This document shows positions 1 through 5,624 of a stretch of 7,803 nt of DNA, piece by piece. This DNA comes from Phycisphaerae bacterium (GTDB lineage: Bacteria > Planctomycetota > Phycisphaerae > Sedimentisphaerales > Anaerohalosphaeraceae), in the NCBI GenBank assembly GCA_021736615.1, contig JAIPFN010000004.1, positions 1 through 7,803 of the forward strand, written 5' to 3'. The notes beneath the pieces are model-generated. The model searched no databases. It saw only the letters and a list, made by a program, of their open reading frames with translations, and was not told the DNA's origin. The position numbers and the translations under genes were made by a program. Position 1 is the first letter of the stretch. The number at the start of each line of letters is the position of its first letter.

Positions 1-16
1 CCTTACTTTTTACGCT

Positions 17-421
17 TTACTTTAATAATTCCAGGCTCGTATTTGCCATGGCTTGATATCGTTTTAAAACAGCCGCATTAGCCTGGTAGGCACGGCTGGC
101 TAGATTCAGATTCATTATTTCATTAGCAATATCAACATTAGGCATTGCCAGGTAACCGTTGGCGTTTGCCTGCGGATGTCCGGGAGAAAGAACCATCGTA
201 AAATCGCTCATATCTTCAGATATTTCGTCAGCCTCAACGCCGGTTACTCCATCGTCGGCAGCCCTGAGTATAGCTTCAAGCCTTCGATACGGCATCCCAT
301 TGCCGGCATCTGTAGTGCGAGCGTTAGCAACGTTCGACGAAATCGCCTGAATACTTCTATTCTGAGCCTTAAGACCCGATATCGCAATATCAATAGGGTT
401 AGTAATTTTACCAATACTCAT
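17..421 (-). CDS. flgC: FlgC, flagellar proximal rod protein
   Basis: Structural protein of the proximal rod of the flagellar basal body, exported through the flagellar type III apparatus and assembled in the periplasm. At 134 residues it has the usual FlgC length. The N-terminal rod/hook helix is present (AISGLKAQ at 13-20, then SNVANARTT at 29-37), followed by PYRRLE at 44-49, SPGHPQANANGYLAMPNV at 79-96, and the C-terminal helix with ASRAYQAN at 108-115. These are the standard matched ends of rod proteins. It lies 106 bases downstream of flgB on the same strand, the usual flgB-flgC order, with fliE expected beyond the left edge. The ATG at 421 gives a full N-terminus. No classical Shine-Dalgarno precedes it, only GGGATTGA three bases before the ATG. 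Identification is firm. Confidence 0.95.
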   Translation of the reverse strand: MSIGKITNPIDIAISGLKAQNRSIQAISSNVANARTTDAGNGMPYRRLEAILRAADDGVTGVEADEISEDMSDFTMVLSPGHPQANANGYLAMPNVDIANEIMNLNLASRAYQANAAVLKRYQAMANTSLELLK

Positions 422-424
422 AAT

Positions 425-432
425 TCAATCCC
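425..432 (-). promoter_or_regulatory. Unusual translation-start leader of flgC (GGGATTGA)
   Basis: Read on the minus strand, GGGATTGA ends three bases before the flgC ATG. The same octamer sits four bases before the flgB ATG. It is not a canonical AGGAGG, although GGGA could pair weakly with the 16S rRNA tail using one G-U pair. The matching position at two genes suggests it acts in initiation, but this is inference. Confidence 0.35.
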
Positions 433-448
433 AAAAATTAAACAGCTT

Positions 449-462
449 CGGCCATGTGGCCG
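449..462. repeat. Short GC-rich inverted repeat in the flgB-flgC gap
   Basis: CGGCCA and TGGCCG form an inverted repeat around a two-base centre (more realistically five pairs with a four-base loop). In the flgBC transcript it lies about 28 bases before the flgC ATG and is followed by an AT-rich run with TTTTT shortly before the flgC leader. It could be an RNA-processing or attenuating hairpin. No function is demonstrated. Confidence 0.4.
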
Positions 463-505
463 TTTCCTTCATTATACATTATACAATAGTCATTATTCAT
501 TTCAG

Positions 506-522
506 ACTGACCTTAGGTCAGT
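506..522. repeat. Inverted repeat just after the flgB stop codon
   Basis: ACTGACC and GGTCAGT form a perfect seven-pair inverted repeat around a three-base centre, starting five bases downstream of the flgB stop codon. There is no T-run after it on the minus strand, so it is not a standard terminator. It may stabilise or delimit the flgB 3' end within a flgBC transcript, or be an operator-like site. Confidence 0.5.
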
Positions 523-527
523 TTGAA

Positions 528-884
528 CTATGGTACTTTTATTGCAATGTCATACTGTGCATACTTCTTGGCAAGAACCCGGACAAACGCCCTATGGCGG
601 ATAGAATTCTTTACAAGTTCGCCGACTTCGGCATGGATATTAACGTCGTTGCCCTGTGCGTTTACTGGCGAATTCTTTGGCTGAATTAACTCAGCATCGA
701 TGTCATTCGGGTTAATATCTTCATCGGCGTCCATCAGCTTGGCAAAAGCCTCTTCGAACTTGAGATCGAACTTCCGGTAACCTTTCGTGTTCATGTTCGC
801 CATATTATTGGCGATCACCGACTGCCGCGCAGACTCGGCATTAATCCCGGCCTGAAGGTAATTAAGTAATTTCATATCTGACAT
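528..884 (-). CDS. flgB: FlgB, flagellar proximal rod protein
   Basis: Proximal rod subunit of the flagellar basal body, paired with FlgC. The N-terminal signature SVIANNMANMNTKGYRKFD at 22-40 corresponds to the family pattern ANNxANxxTPGYK, but with lysine where proline is usual (NTKGY, residues 32-36). The C-terminal helix GNDVNIHAEVGELVKNSIRH at 78-97 followed by AKKYAQYDIAIK matches the FlgB end that interleaves with other rod proteins. Length is 118 residues, slightly short for FlgB because the middle (residues 45-75) is compact and acidic. First gene of a minus-strand flgB-flgC unit with a sigma-54-type promoter 50 to 66 bases upstream. ATG 884 was chosen over Met4 (875) because GGGATTGA sits at the same distance as in flgC. 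Divergent from the fliK-type gene. Confidence 0.93.
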   Translation of the reverse strand: MSDMKLLNYLQAGINAESARQSVIANNMANMNTKGYRKFDLKFEEAFAKLMDADEDINPNDIDAELIQPKNSPVNAQGNDVNIHAEVGELVKNSIRHRAFVRVLAKKYAQYDIAIKVP

Positions 885-888
885 TATA

Positions 889-896
889 TCAATCCC
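889..896 (-). promoter_or_regulatory. Unusual translation-start leader of flgB (GGGATTGA)
   Basis: The same minus-strand octamer as before flgC, here four bases before the ATG at 884. It replaces a canonical Shine-Dalgarno and supports 884 as the start rather than the internal Met4 codon. Its activity as a ribosome site is inferred. Confidence 0.35.
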
Positions 897-932
897 GTAT
901 TAATAGCGCATAAGACTTTTCAAAAGACTGAA

Positions 933-949
933 TGCAATATCTATGCCTA
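933..949 (-). promoter_or_regulatory. Sigma-54 (-24/-12) promoter of flgBC
   Basis: Minus-strand sequence TAGGCATAGATATTGCA fits the sigma-54 pattern TTGGCACG-N4-TTGCW with the essential GG (947-946) and GC (935-934) exactly ten bases apart. The TTGCA -12 element is perfect; the -24 element deviates at three places. The predicted start of transcription is near 922, giving a leader of about 38 bases to the flgB ATG. A sigma-54 activator would be required. Confidence 0.7.
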
Positions 950-1271
950 AATCAGTAAATAATACAGATAGAAAAAATATAACCATATATGAGTAGTTAA
1001 ATGCTATTTTATTTGACTAATTTCTATAATTCTCTAACTATAGGCGTCAGATAATTAGACACTATGCTAATTTTCCACACAATCATGCAAAACCATTCAT
1101 AAAATGCTGTTAAATCCCAAAAAAATGGAAAATAGATCCAATTCTTCTGGCATTATTTTCCTGAAAGATCATAAATTGCTCAAATAATGACAAAACTCTA
1201 AATCTTGTATTTTAGCTAAGTGCTTATCTGGCATATACATAGAATAGTTATGCGGGCACATATCCTTACTA

Positions 1272-1288
1272 TTGGCACGATAATTGCA
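1272..1288 (+). promoter_or_regulatory. Sigma-54 (-24/-12) promoter of fliK gene
   Basis: TTGGCACGATAATTGCA matches the sigma-54 consensus at every conserved position, with GG at 1274-1275 and GC at 1286-1287 separated by ten bases. Transcription should begin near 1299, about 30 bases before the ATG at 1329. A GGAG ribosome site at 1318-1321 lies seven bases before that ATG. Such promoters are inactive without an enhancer-binding ATPase, as is typical for mid-class flagellar genes. Confidence 0.9.
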
Positions 1289-1328
1289 ATCGATATTATC
1301 TGAACTAATATAAACACGGAGTATAGTA

Positions 1329-2918
1329 ATGGACAATATGATAGCTAGTGCTACTGAAACATTCATACCGCCAAGGGCCGATTCCGCACCCCAAAAGAGC
1401 ATTCCTATGCCGTCAAGAAACCGCCAGGAATTCTCACCCGCAGAAAGGTCCAGGACTGAAACGCCGGAAAGATCAGCCGAAACCCCACTAAATGCAGATG
1501 AAGAAAGCCAGGTTTCTTCGGGCGATACAGGAGACAGACGCGATTTTAATGAAGTTCTAGAAAAAAAGATGGCAAAGAGCGAAAATGTCGAAGAGGGCAA
1601 TGATGTTAAAAATCATAAGCCGGATGATGACTCTGCCGAGGCAGTTCCGCCAGGTATTTTGATCGCCGAGACCAAAATTCCGGAAGAAATTGTAAATAAG
1701 GGAATATCTCCCCTGATTAATTTTACCCAGGCAAAGCAGAACGGCCAGTCAGCAGAAACGACCGGTGTAATTGACAGCTTGAGCAAAAATCCCGTTACCC
1801 AGAATTTGGCAAAAGCAACCGGCGACGAAGAAATAGTTACGCCTGTCGATAAAATTCCAGCAAACGTCGAAGAGGCAAAAACCGAGACTACCGGGATTCC
1901 GATCATAACTATTGCCGATAAGCCGGTGGTTAAGCAACCTGTAGTAAATCTTACCCAGCCAACAGAAAAAAATCAGCCTAAAATAGATCAGCCTAAAATA
2001 GATCAACCGGAAGCTGCTCAAGCTGTGTCAAAAACTCTGCAAAACAGTGAAAATCAGCAAGCGGCAGACAAAAATCCTAATCTCTCCCAGGTAGAACAAA
2101 ATATTGTAAATGCTCAAGGTCCCAAGCCCGATCAGAAAACAGTAGTCCCTAAGTCGGAAAATGTCCCGCAAGCCGGTTTCCAAAACAAGTTCGATGAAAG
2201 CATCGAAAAAGCACAATCCGACGTTCCGTCAAAGGCAAGCATAACTTCCGCTCCTGAAACAAACATCGAGACAAATATAAACACAGCTTTAACGCCAAAG
2301 GGAACTGTCGAGAAGGACCTGCATAAAAATCTGACCGGCGAATCCCGTTCTGAAAGAGACTCACAGACTCTAGGCCAGATTTCACCAGCCTCGGACAATA
2401 AAACAGTGACCGGCAATACAGCCAGGCTAGACGTTAAACCTCAGCCGACAAACGACATTCTAAACCAGGTCACAGAGCAAATTCGTTCATCGATGACGAG
2501 GGGACGTGAGCAAATTTCAATCGCCCTCGACCCGCCCGAACTGGGAAGGGTTATGATTAAGTTCCAGCAAAGAAATGGTGAGATCGTCGGAATCGTAGAA
2601 GTTGACAAAGCAAGAACTCACCGGGAAATCGCCGACGAAATGCCTATGATCGTAAAATCGCTAAACGACAGCGGTATTGCCGTAAAAAAAGTGGAAGTTG
2701 TTCTGACAGAGCAGCAAACACAGGACACGCTAAGTGATAACTCTGCAAAGGGCAATAATAATACCGGACGTAACGGCTTTGGCGGCAGTTCCGATAACCC
2801 GCAAAGCGAAGGCTCGGAAAACGGCGGACGAAACTTTTCACGCCAGTATAATCCGGCAAATAACACTGATAACTACACTAATACCGTCTCCGACGATGCT
2901 ATAAACATGTATGCCTGA
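1329..2918 (+). CDS. fliK: FliK-type flagellar hook-length control protein
   Basis: Probable secreted ruler that measures hook length and triggers the export switch at FlhB. The only conserved domain is near the C-terminus, about residues 375-462, with the hallmark of the FliK C-terminal domain: ISIALDPPELGRVMIKF at 396-412 (LxPxxLGxVxV pattern), then GEIVGIVEVDKARTHREIAD and SLNDSGIAVKKVEVVL. The preceding 370 residues are Gln/Asn/Lys/Glu/Thr-rich and look disordered, as expected for the ruler part. A further Asn/Gly/Ser-rich tail of about 65 residues follows the domain. Length 529 is within the variable family range. The ATG at 1329 has GGAG seven bases upstream and a strong sigma-54 promoter. 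A terminator-like hairpin follows. Assignment rests on the C-terminal domain plus flagellar context. Confidence 0.87.
   Translation: MDNMIASATETFIPPRADSAPQKSIPMPSRNRQEFSPAERSRTETPERSAETPLNADEESQVSSGDTGDRRDFNEVLEKKMAKSENVEEGNDVKNHKPDDDSAEAVPPGILIAETKIPEEIVNKGISPLINFTQAKQNGQSAETTGVIDSLSKNPVTQNLAKATGDEEIVTPVDKIPANVEEAKTETTGIPIITIADKPVVKQPVVNLTQPTEKNQPKIDQPKIDQPEAAQAVSKTLQNSENQQAADKNPNLSQVEQNIVNAQGPKPDQKTVVPKSENVPQAGFQNKFDESIEKAQSDVPSKASITSAPETNIETNINTALTPKGTVEKDLHKNLTGESRSERDSQTLGQISPASDNKTVTGNTARLDVKPQPTNDILNQVTEQIRSSMTRGREQISIALDPPELGRVMIKFQQRNGEIVGIVEVDKARTHREIADEMPMIVKSLNDSGIAVKKVEVVLTEQQTQDTLSDNSAKGNNNTGRNGFGGSSDNPQSEGSENGGRNFSRQYNPANNTDNYTNTVSDDAINMYA
1972..2005 (+). repeat. 15-base tandem repeat inside the FliK disordered region
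   Basis: Two perfect copies of ATCAGCCTAAAATAG (1972-1986 and 1987-2001) plus the first bases of a third. In frame this gives repeated QPKID around residues 216-227 of the protein. It lies in the presumed ruler segment, where gain or loss of whole units would change ruler length without a frameshift. Confidence 0.85.
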
Positions 2919-2951
2919 CATCGAACACGAACATCATAAAAATGCATCTAA

Positions 2952-2983
2952 AGTCGGTCTTACATAAAGACGACTGATTTTGT
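2952..2983 (+). terminator. Probable intrinsic terminator after fliK
   Basis: Arms AGTCGGTCTT (2952-2961) and AAGACGACT (2967-2975) pair over nine positions with one bulged G and a five-base loop, followed by GATTTTGT. It starts 33 bases after the fliK stop codon. The T-run is only four bases, so termination may be partial, letting some transcripts continue into cheY. Confidence 0.6.
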
Positions 2984-3023
2984 AAGTGTTTATTTAGACT
3001 CGCCTATCAAAGCGTTTCTAAAA

Positions 3024-3042
3024 TTGGCAGGTAAATTTGTAA
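3024..3042 (+). promoter_or_regulatory. Weak sigma-54-like candidate before cheY
   Basis: TTGGCAG at 3024-3030 is a good -24 element, but the best -12 match (TTGTA) is one base too far away for the strict spacing of this class. The geometry relative to the cheY ATG (about 50 bases) resembles the two good promoters in this window. It may be a decayed site or chance. Confidence 0.25.
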
Positions 3043-3074
3043 TGCAATTAACAATATGTAGACAGGAGTAAATT

Positions 3075-3449
3075 ATGGCTAAGTCACTTTTATTAGTGGA
3101 CGATTCGGCAACAATGCGTAAGATCATTCTTAGGACCTTGCGGATGGCCGGCCTCGACATTGATTCTTTTGAAGAAGCCGGTGACGGAAACGAAGCACTC
3201 GAAAAACTAAAAGAAAAAACGGTTGACATCATCCTCTGCGATATTAACATGCCTGGCATGGGCGGCCTGGAAATGGTCAAAGAAGTCCGAAAGATGGATT
3301 CATGTGCTAATACAAAGATAGTGATGATCTCTACTGAAAGCGCAGAAGAGCTTATAGAAGGCGTTCTCGCAGACGGTGCAAACGGGTATGTAACAAAGCC
3401 CTTTACGCCTGAAAGCATACAGGAAAATCTCGCGCCATTTATGAACTGA
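3075..3449 (+). CDS. cheY: CheY, single-domain chemotaxis response regulator
   Basis: Cytoplasmic receiver that is phosphorylated by CheA and binds the flagellar switch to alter rotation. At 124 residues it is a receiver domain with nothing attached. All key positions are visible: acidic pair D9-D10 (LLVDDS), phospho-acceptor D56 in ILCDINMPGMGG, the Ser/Thr switch residue S86 in VMISTES, aromatic Y105, and K108 in GYVTKPF. An AGGAG ribosome site (3064-3068) lies six bases before the ATG. It follows the fliK gene by 156 bases and a likely terminator, and precedes two CheX-family genes on the same strand that probably act on its phosphorylated form. No cheA, cheW or receptor gene is in the window. 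A CheY role rather than a generic receiver is inferred from close sequence style and flagellar neighbours. Confidence 0.9.
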   Translation: MAKSLLLVDDSATMRKIILRTLRMAGLDIDSFEEAGDGNEALEKLKEKTVDIILCDINMPGMGGLEMVKEVRKMDSCANTKIVMISTESAEELIEGVLADGANGYVTKPFTPESIQENLAPFMN

Positions 3450-3454
3450 TCAAT

Positions 3455-3504
3455 ATTTCAGTTTTAATAACAGCAGAGTACTTAACTGAAATGGGAGTTC
3501 TCTG
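3455..3504 (+). repeat. Overlapping alternative stem-loops between cheY and cheX
   Basis: ATTTCAGTT (3455-3463) and AACTGAAAT (3484-3492) are a perfect nine-base inverted repeat with a 20-base loop. A second pair, CAGAGTACT (3474-3482) with AGTTCTCTG (3496-3504), matches at eight of nine positions and interlocks with the first, so the two stems compete or form a pseudoknot. No T-run follows. Possible roles are mRNA processing or control of the next gene; neither is shown. Confidence 0.5.
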
Positions 3505-3558
3505 TGTTCAGAAATAATTGCAGGATTTGTTTAAGCATGGGATTTCCCGGAAAGCGGT

Positions 3559-4041
3559 ATGATTAGAATGATTACTGAAATTTGTTTTGAAAAAGTTCTG
3601 CTCGAAAGCGCACAAGAAGTTTTTGAGATGATGATTTTTATGTCGGTAGAGCAATGCCCTGATTGCGTAACTGTTGAAGGTGATTCGCTGCTCGGATCCA
3701 TTACATTTACCGGAAGCATTGAAGGATGCATGGCTATCTGCTGCAGCCTTGACTGCGCCAAAACCATTGCATGCAATATGCTGGCAATTGAAAGCGACGA
3801 TGGTATCACCGAAAACGAAATTCGAGATGCAATAGGCGAAATAGCGAATATGCTGCTTGGAAGCATTAAAGCAAACTTGATTAAGAAGAATATTGGAAAT
3901 CTCGACGTATCTATTCCGTGTGTAGTGAGCGGAAAAGAACTCACTAGCAGCCTCGGAGAAAACGCTGTCGAAATTACATTGCCTATATACATAGACGAAG
4001 CAGTAGCCGAATTAACATTACAATATCGTATTGTAAGATAA
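3559..4041 (+). CDS. cheX: CheX-like chemotaxis phosphatase, cysteine-rich
   Basis: Predicted to remove phosphate from CheY. At 160 residues it matches the stand-alone CheX family. The active-site helix reads DAIGEIANMLLGSIK at 90-104, containing the single E-x2-N motif (E94, N97) typical of CheX, and the later IPCVVSGKEL at 119-128 matches the conserved region TPPTVVSGRDL of known CheX proteins. Unusual for the family are nine cysteines: C9, a CPDC at 33-36, C57, C61, C62, C66, C72 and C121. The gene follows cheY by 109 bases containing inverted repeats. The ribosome site is weak (GGAAAG, 3549-3554, four bases before the ATG); Met4 at 3568 is an alternative start. A structural CheC-like role without catalysis is possible, but both catalytic residues are present. 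Confidence 0.82.
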   Translation: MIRMITEICFEKVLLESAQEVFEMMIFMSVEQCPDCVTVEGDSLLGSITFTGSIEGCMAICCSLDCAKTIACNMLAIESDDGITENEIRDAIGEIANMLLGSIKANLIKKNIGNLDVSIPCVVSGKELTSSLGENAVEITLPIYIDEAVAELTLQYRIVR

Positions 4042-4071
4042 TCAATTATAAATCTTCAATTCAAAATTAAA

Positions 4072-5490
4072 ATGCCTGATACAATAGCCGAACTTGAAAC
4101 GAGTACTATAGAACACGCAATCGGTGCGTTAGACGCCTTTTGCGAAGACATCGCCGGTATGTTCGGTATAGGCGCTGAAGGCACTGCCTCCGACCAGCGG
4201 CTCGTAACGCTGAAAGAGCTTAAAAACGAATTCAAAAAAGTAACTGCTGTATTCATCGTAGAAGGCAAAGGAGTTATTAACGGCAATTTCTTTATTCTTC
4301 TCGATCAGGACGCTCTCTTTACCCTTGCCGGAACCTTCGTGATGCTGCCCGATAAGATTATCGTGCAGAACAGAAGAACGGGCAAGGAAAAAGAAGCAAA
4401 CGAAATCGCAGATGCCGTCGGCGAAGTAGGTAACCTTCTCGTCGGCGCATGGGACAAATATTTCAGAGAAGAAATGGAAGGCCACAAACACTTCCTGCAA
4501 ATCGGAACATTCATCGGAAAGCCATGGCTAAAACCGGAGGAAAATATCGGTCTTGCAAAAGAAACCGAACTGGTCGCTGCGAAATATGACATGACAATTG
4601 AAGGGTTCGATCCGTTCGTTTGCATGGCTGCTTTCCCAAAATCGGTATTTGAGGCAGAACGATCCGAAAAAAAAACCAAAGAAGCCGCCGAAGAAACTAC
4701 AGAGCAAGCCAAAGAAGAAGCACCCAAAGCAGATGAAGCCACAACAGAAACACAACGAAAAGAAGACTCTTCCGCCGAAAAAACAGAGGTTCCAAAAGAA
4801 GAAATAAAAGCAGAAGCACCGGCAGACGAACCAGAACAGTCGACTGAAAAAGCAATAGAACCGGCAAAAGTCGAGGAATCTGAAGAACCTCAAGCTGTTG
4901 AAGAACCCGTCGAAACACTAACTGAAACTGAAGTGGAAGATCGACCTGTGTCAAAAGTCATTGAGCAGATGACGCATTCTCATGCTGTCCTGCCCGGTGA
5001 AATCACCGGCGAATTTCTTACCGACATTCAGGCTCAAAATGTCATGCGAACTGACATTGCATGGGCAACCCAGGACGACACGGTAGAGAACGTCTTGACA
5101 AAAATGCAGCAGCAAAATACCGGCTATGCATTAATTGGCAGCCCAAACGCAATACAAGGCATCGTCTCGAAATCCGACATACAGGGAGCGTTAAGCCCGT
5201 ATTTGCAGGCGATATTTTCAAAATGGAAAAGAGAGCTTGATACCGCCACTTTGCAGATTAAAGTCAGGTGGATAATGAGCAGACCCGTTCACACCTTGCG
5301 GCCGGACGCCACGCTTGCGGCCGTGATGGAGACAATGTGTAAACATTCGGTCAGGGCCTTACCCGTTGCCGATGAAAATGGAGTTTATGGTATCGTTACC
5401 GTTTACACTATATTTAATGCTCTAACAGCCGCCTCGACCGATCAAGCCGATCAGCAGGGCCAAAACACTGACGTCCCCGCGCTGAGTTAG
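4072..5490 (+). CDS. CheX/CheC-like phosphatase domain fused to a CBS pair
   Basis: Three-part protein of 472 residues. Residues 1-192 resemble the CheX/CheC phosphatase fold: a helix followed by strand-rich segments, then EIADAVGEVGNLLVGAW at 111-127 carrying E-x2-N (E118, N121) as in the neighbouring CheX-like protein. Residues 193-300 are a disordered linker almost free of hydrophobics, rich in Glu, Lys, Ala, Pro and Thr. Residues 323-452 are two CBS repeats. The first ends in GIVSKSDI (363-370), keeping the Asp (D369) that usually contacts a nucleotide ribose; the second ends in GIVTVYTI (440-447) and lacks it. A likely reading is a CheY-P phosphatase tuned by adenine nucleotides, which is inference. 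It follows the CheX-like gene by 30 AT-rich bases with no Shine-Dalgarno, so translation may be coupled or weak. No named gene was recognised. Confidence 0.8.
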   Translation: MPDTIAELETSTIEHAIGALDAFCEDIAGMFGIGAEGTASDQRLVTLKELKNEFKKVTAVFIVEGKGVINGNFFILLDQDALFTLAGTFVMLPDKIIVQNRRTGKEKEANEIADAVGEVGNLLVGAWDKYFREEMEGHKHFLQIGTFIGKPWLKPEENIGLAKETELVAAKYDMTIEGFDPFVCMAAFPKSVFEAERSEKKTKEAAEETTEQAKEEAPKADEATTETQRKEDSSAEKTEVPKEEIKAEAPADEPEQSTEKAIEPAKVEESEEPQAVEEPVETLTETEVEDRPVSKVIEQMTHSHAVLPGEITGEFLTDIQAQNVMRTDIAWATQDDTVENVLTKMQQQNTGYALIGSPNAIQGIVSKSDIQGALSPYLQAIFSKWKRELDTATLQIKVRWIMSRPVHTLRPDATLAAVMETMCKHSVRALPVADENGVYGIVTVYTIFNALTAASTDQADQQGQNTDVPALS

Positions 5491-5556
5491 TTAACTTTAC
5501 CTCTTTACTTTGTAAGTAATCATCGATTCCTCTTTGCGATTTTCAATTCGTTTAAC

Positions 5557-5585
5557 TTGACAATCCATGCAACTTAAAGTACACT
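5557..5585 (+). promoter_or_regulatory. Sigma-70-type promoter of the NUDIX gene
   Basis: A perfect -35 TTGACA (5557-5562), a 17-base spacer, and a -10 TACACT (5580-5585, four of six consensus bases). Transcription would start near 5592, about 33 bases before the chosen ATG. It separates this housekeeping-type gene from the chemotaxis cluster upstream. Confidence 0.7.
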
Positions 5586-5624
5586 AATCTGCGTTAATGT
5601 TTACTCAGAAAGGTTGTGTATTTT

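Larger units (their letters stand above)
885..1328. other. Divergent control region between flgB and fliK
   Basis: A 444-base AT-rich stretch without a credible gene. It holds one sigma-54-type promoter pointing left (933-949) and one pointing right (1272-1288), each near its start codon, leaving about 320 bases between them. That interval is a natural place for enhancer sites of a sigma-54 activator (FleQ/FlrC/NtrC type), but no clear paired dyad was recognised there. An 8-base palindrome TTAGCTAA at 1212-1219 and a CTTTT-C-AAAAG dyad at 916-926 are too short to interpret. Confidence 0.6.

Noticed and set aside
1169..1600. Minus-strand open frame of 143 codons across the fliK start
   Set aside because: It overlaps the sigma-54 promoter and fliK coding sequence, lacks a recognisable domain, and its Ser/Leu-rich product is the antisense of a Glu/Ser-rich coding strand.
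1613..2866. Several minus-strand open frames opposite fliK
   Set aside because: All lie antisense to the low-complexity fliK gene, with no ribosome sites or conserved motifs; they arise from its codon bias.
2990..3992. Minus-strand open frames opposite cheY and the CheX-like gene
   Set aside because: Antisense to clearly conserved genes, without start context or recognisable protein features.
4528..4954. Minus-strand open frames rich in Phe, Cys and Leu, and a plus-strand Lys-rich one
   Set aside because: They are other-frame readings of the purine-rich linker of the CheX-CBS gene, where stop codons are rare by composition.
5505..5540. Hairpins TTACTT-TGT-AAGTAA and ATCG...CGAT-TTTT after the CheX-CBS gene as a terminator
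   Set aside because: The first is six A/T-rich pairs with no T-run; the second has only four pairs and an eleven-base loop. Neither is convincing as an intrinsic terminator.
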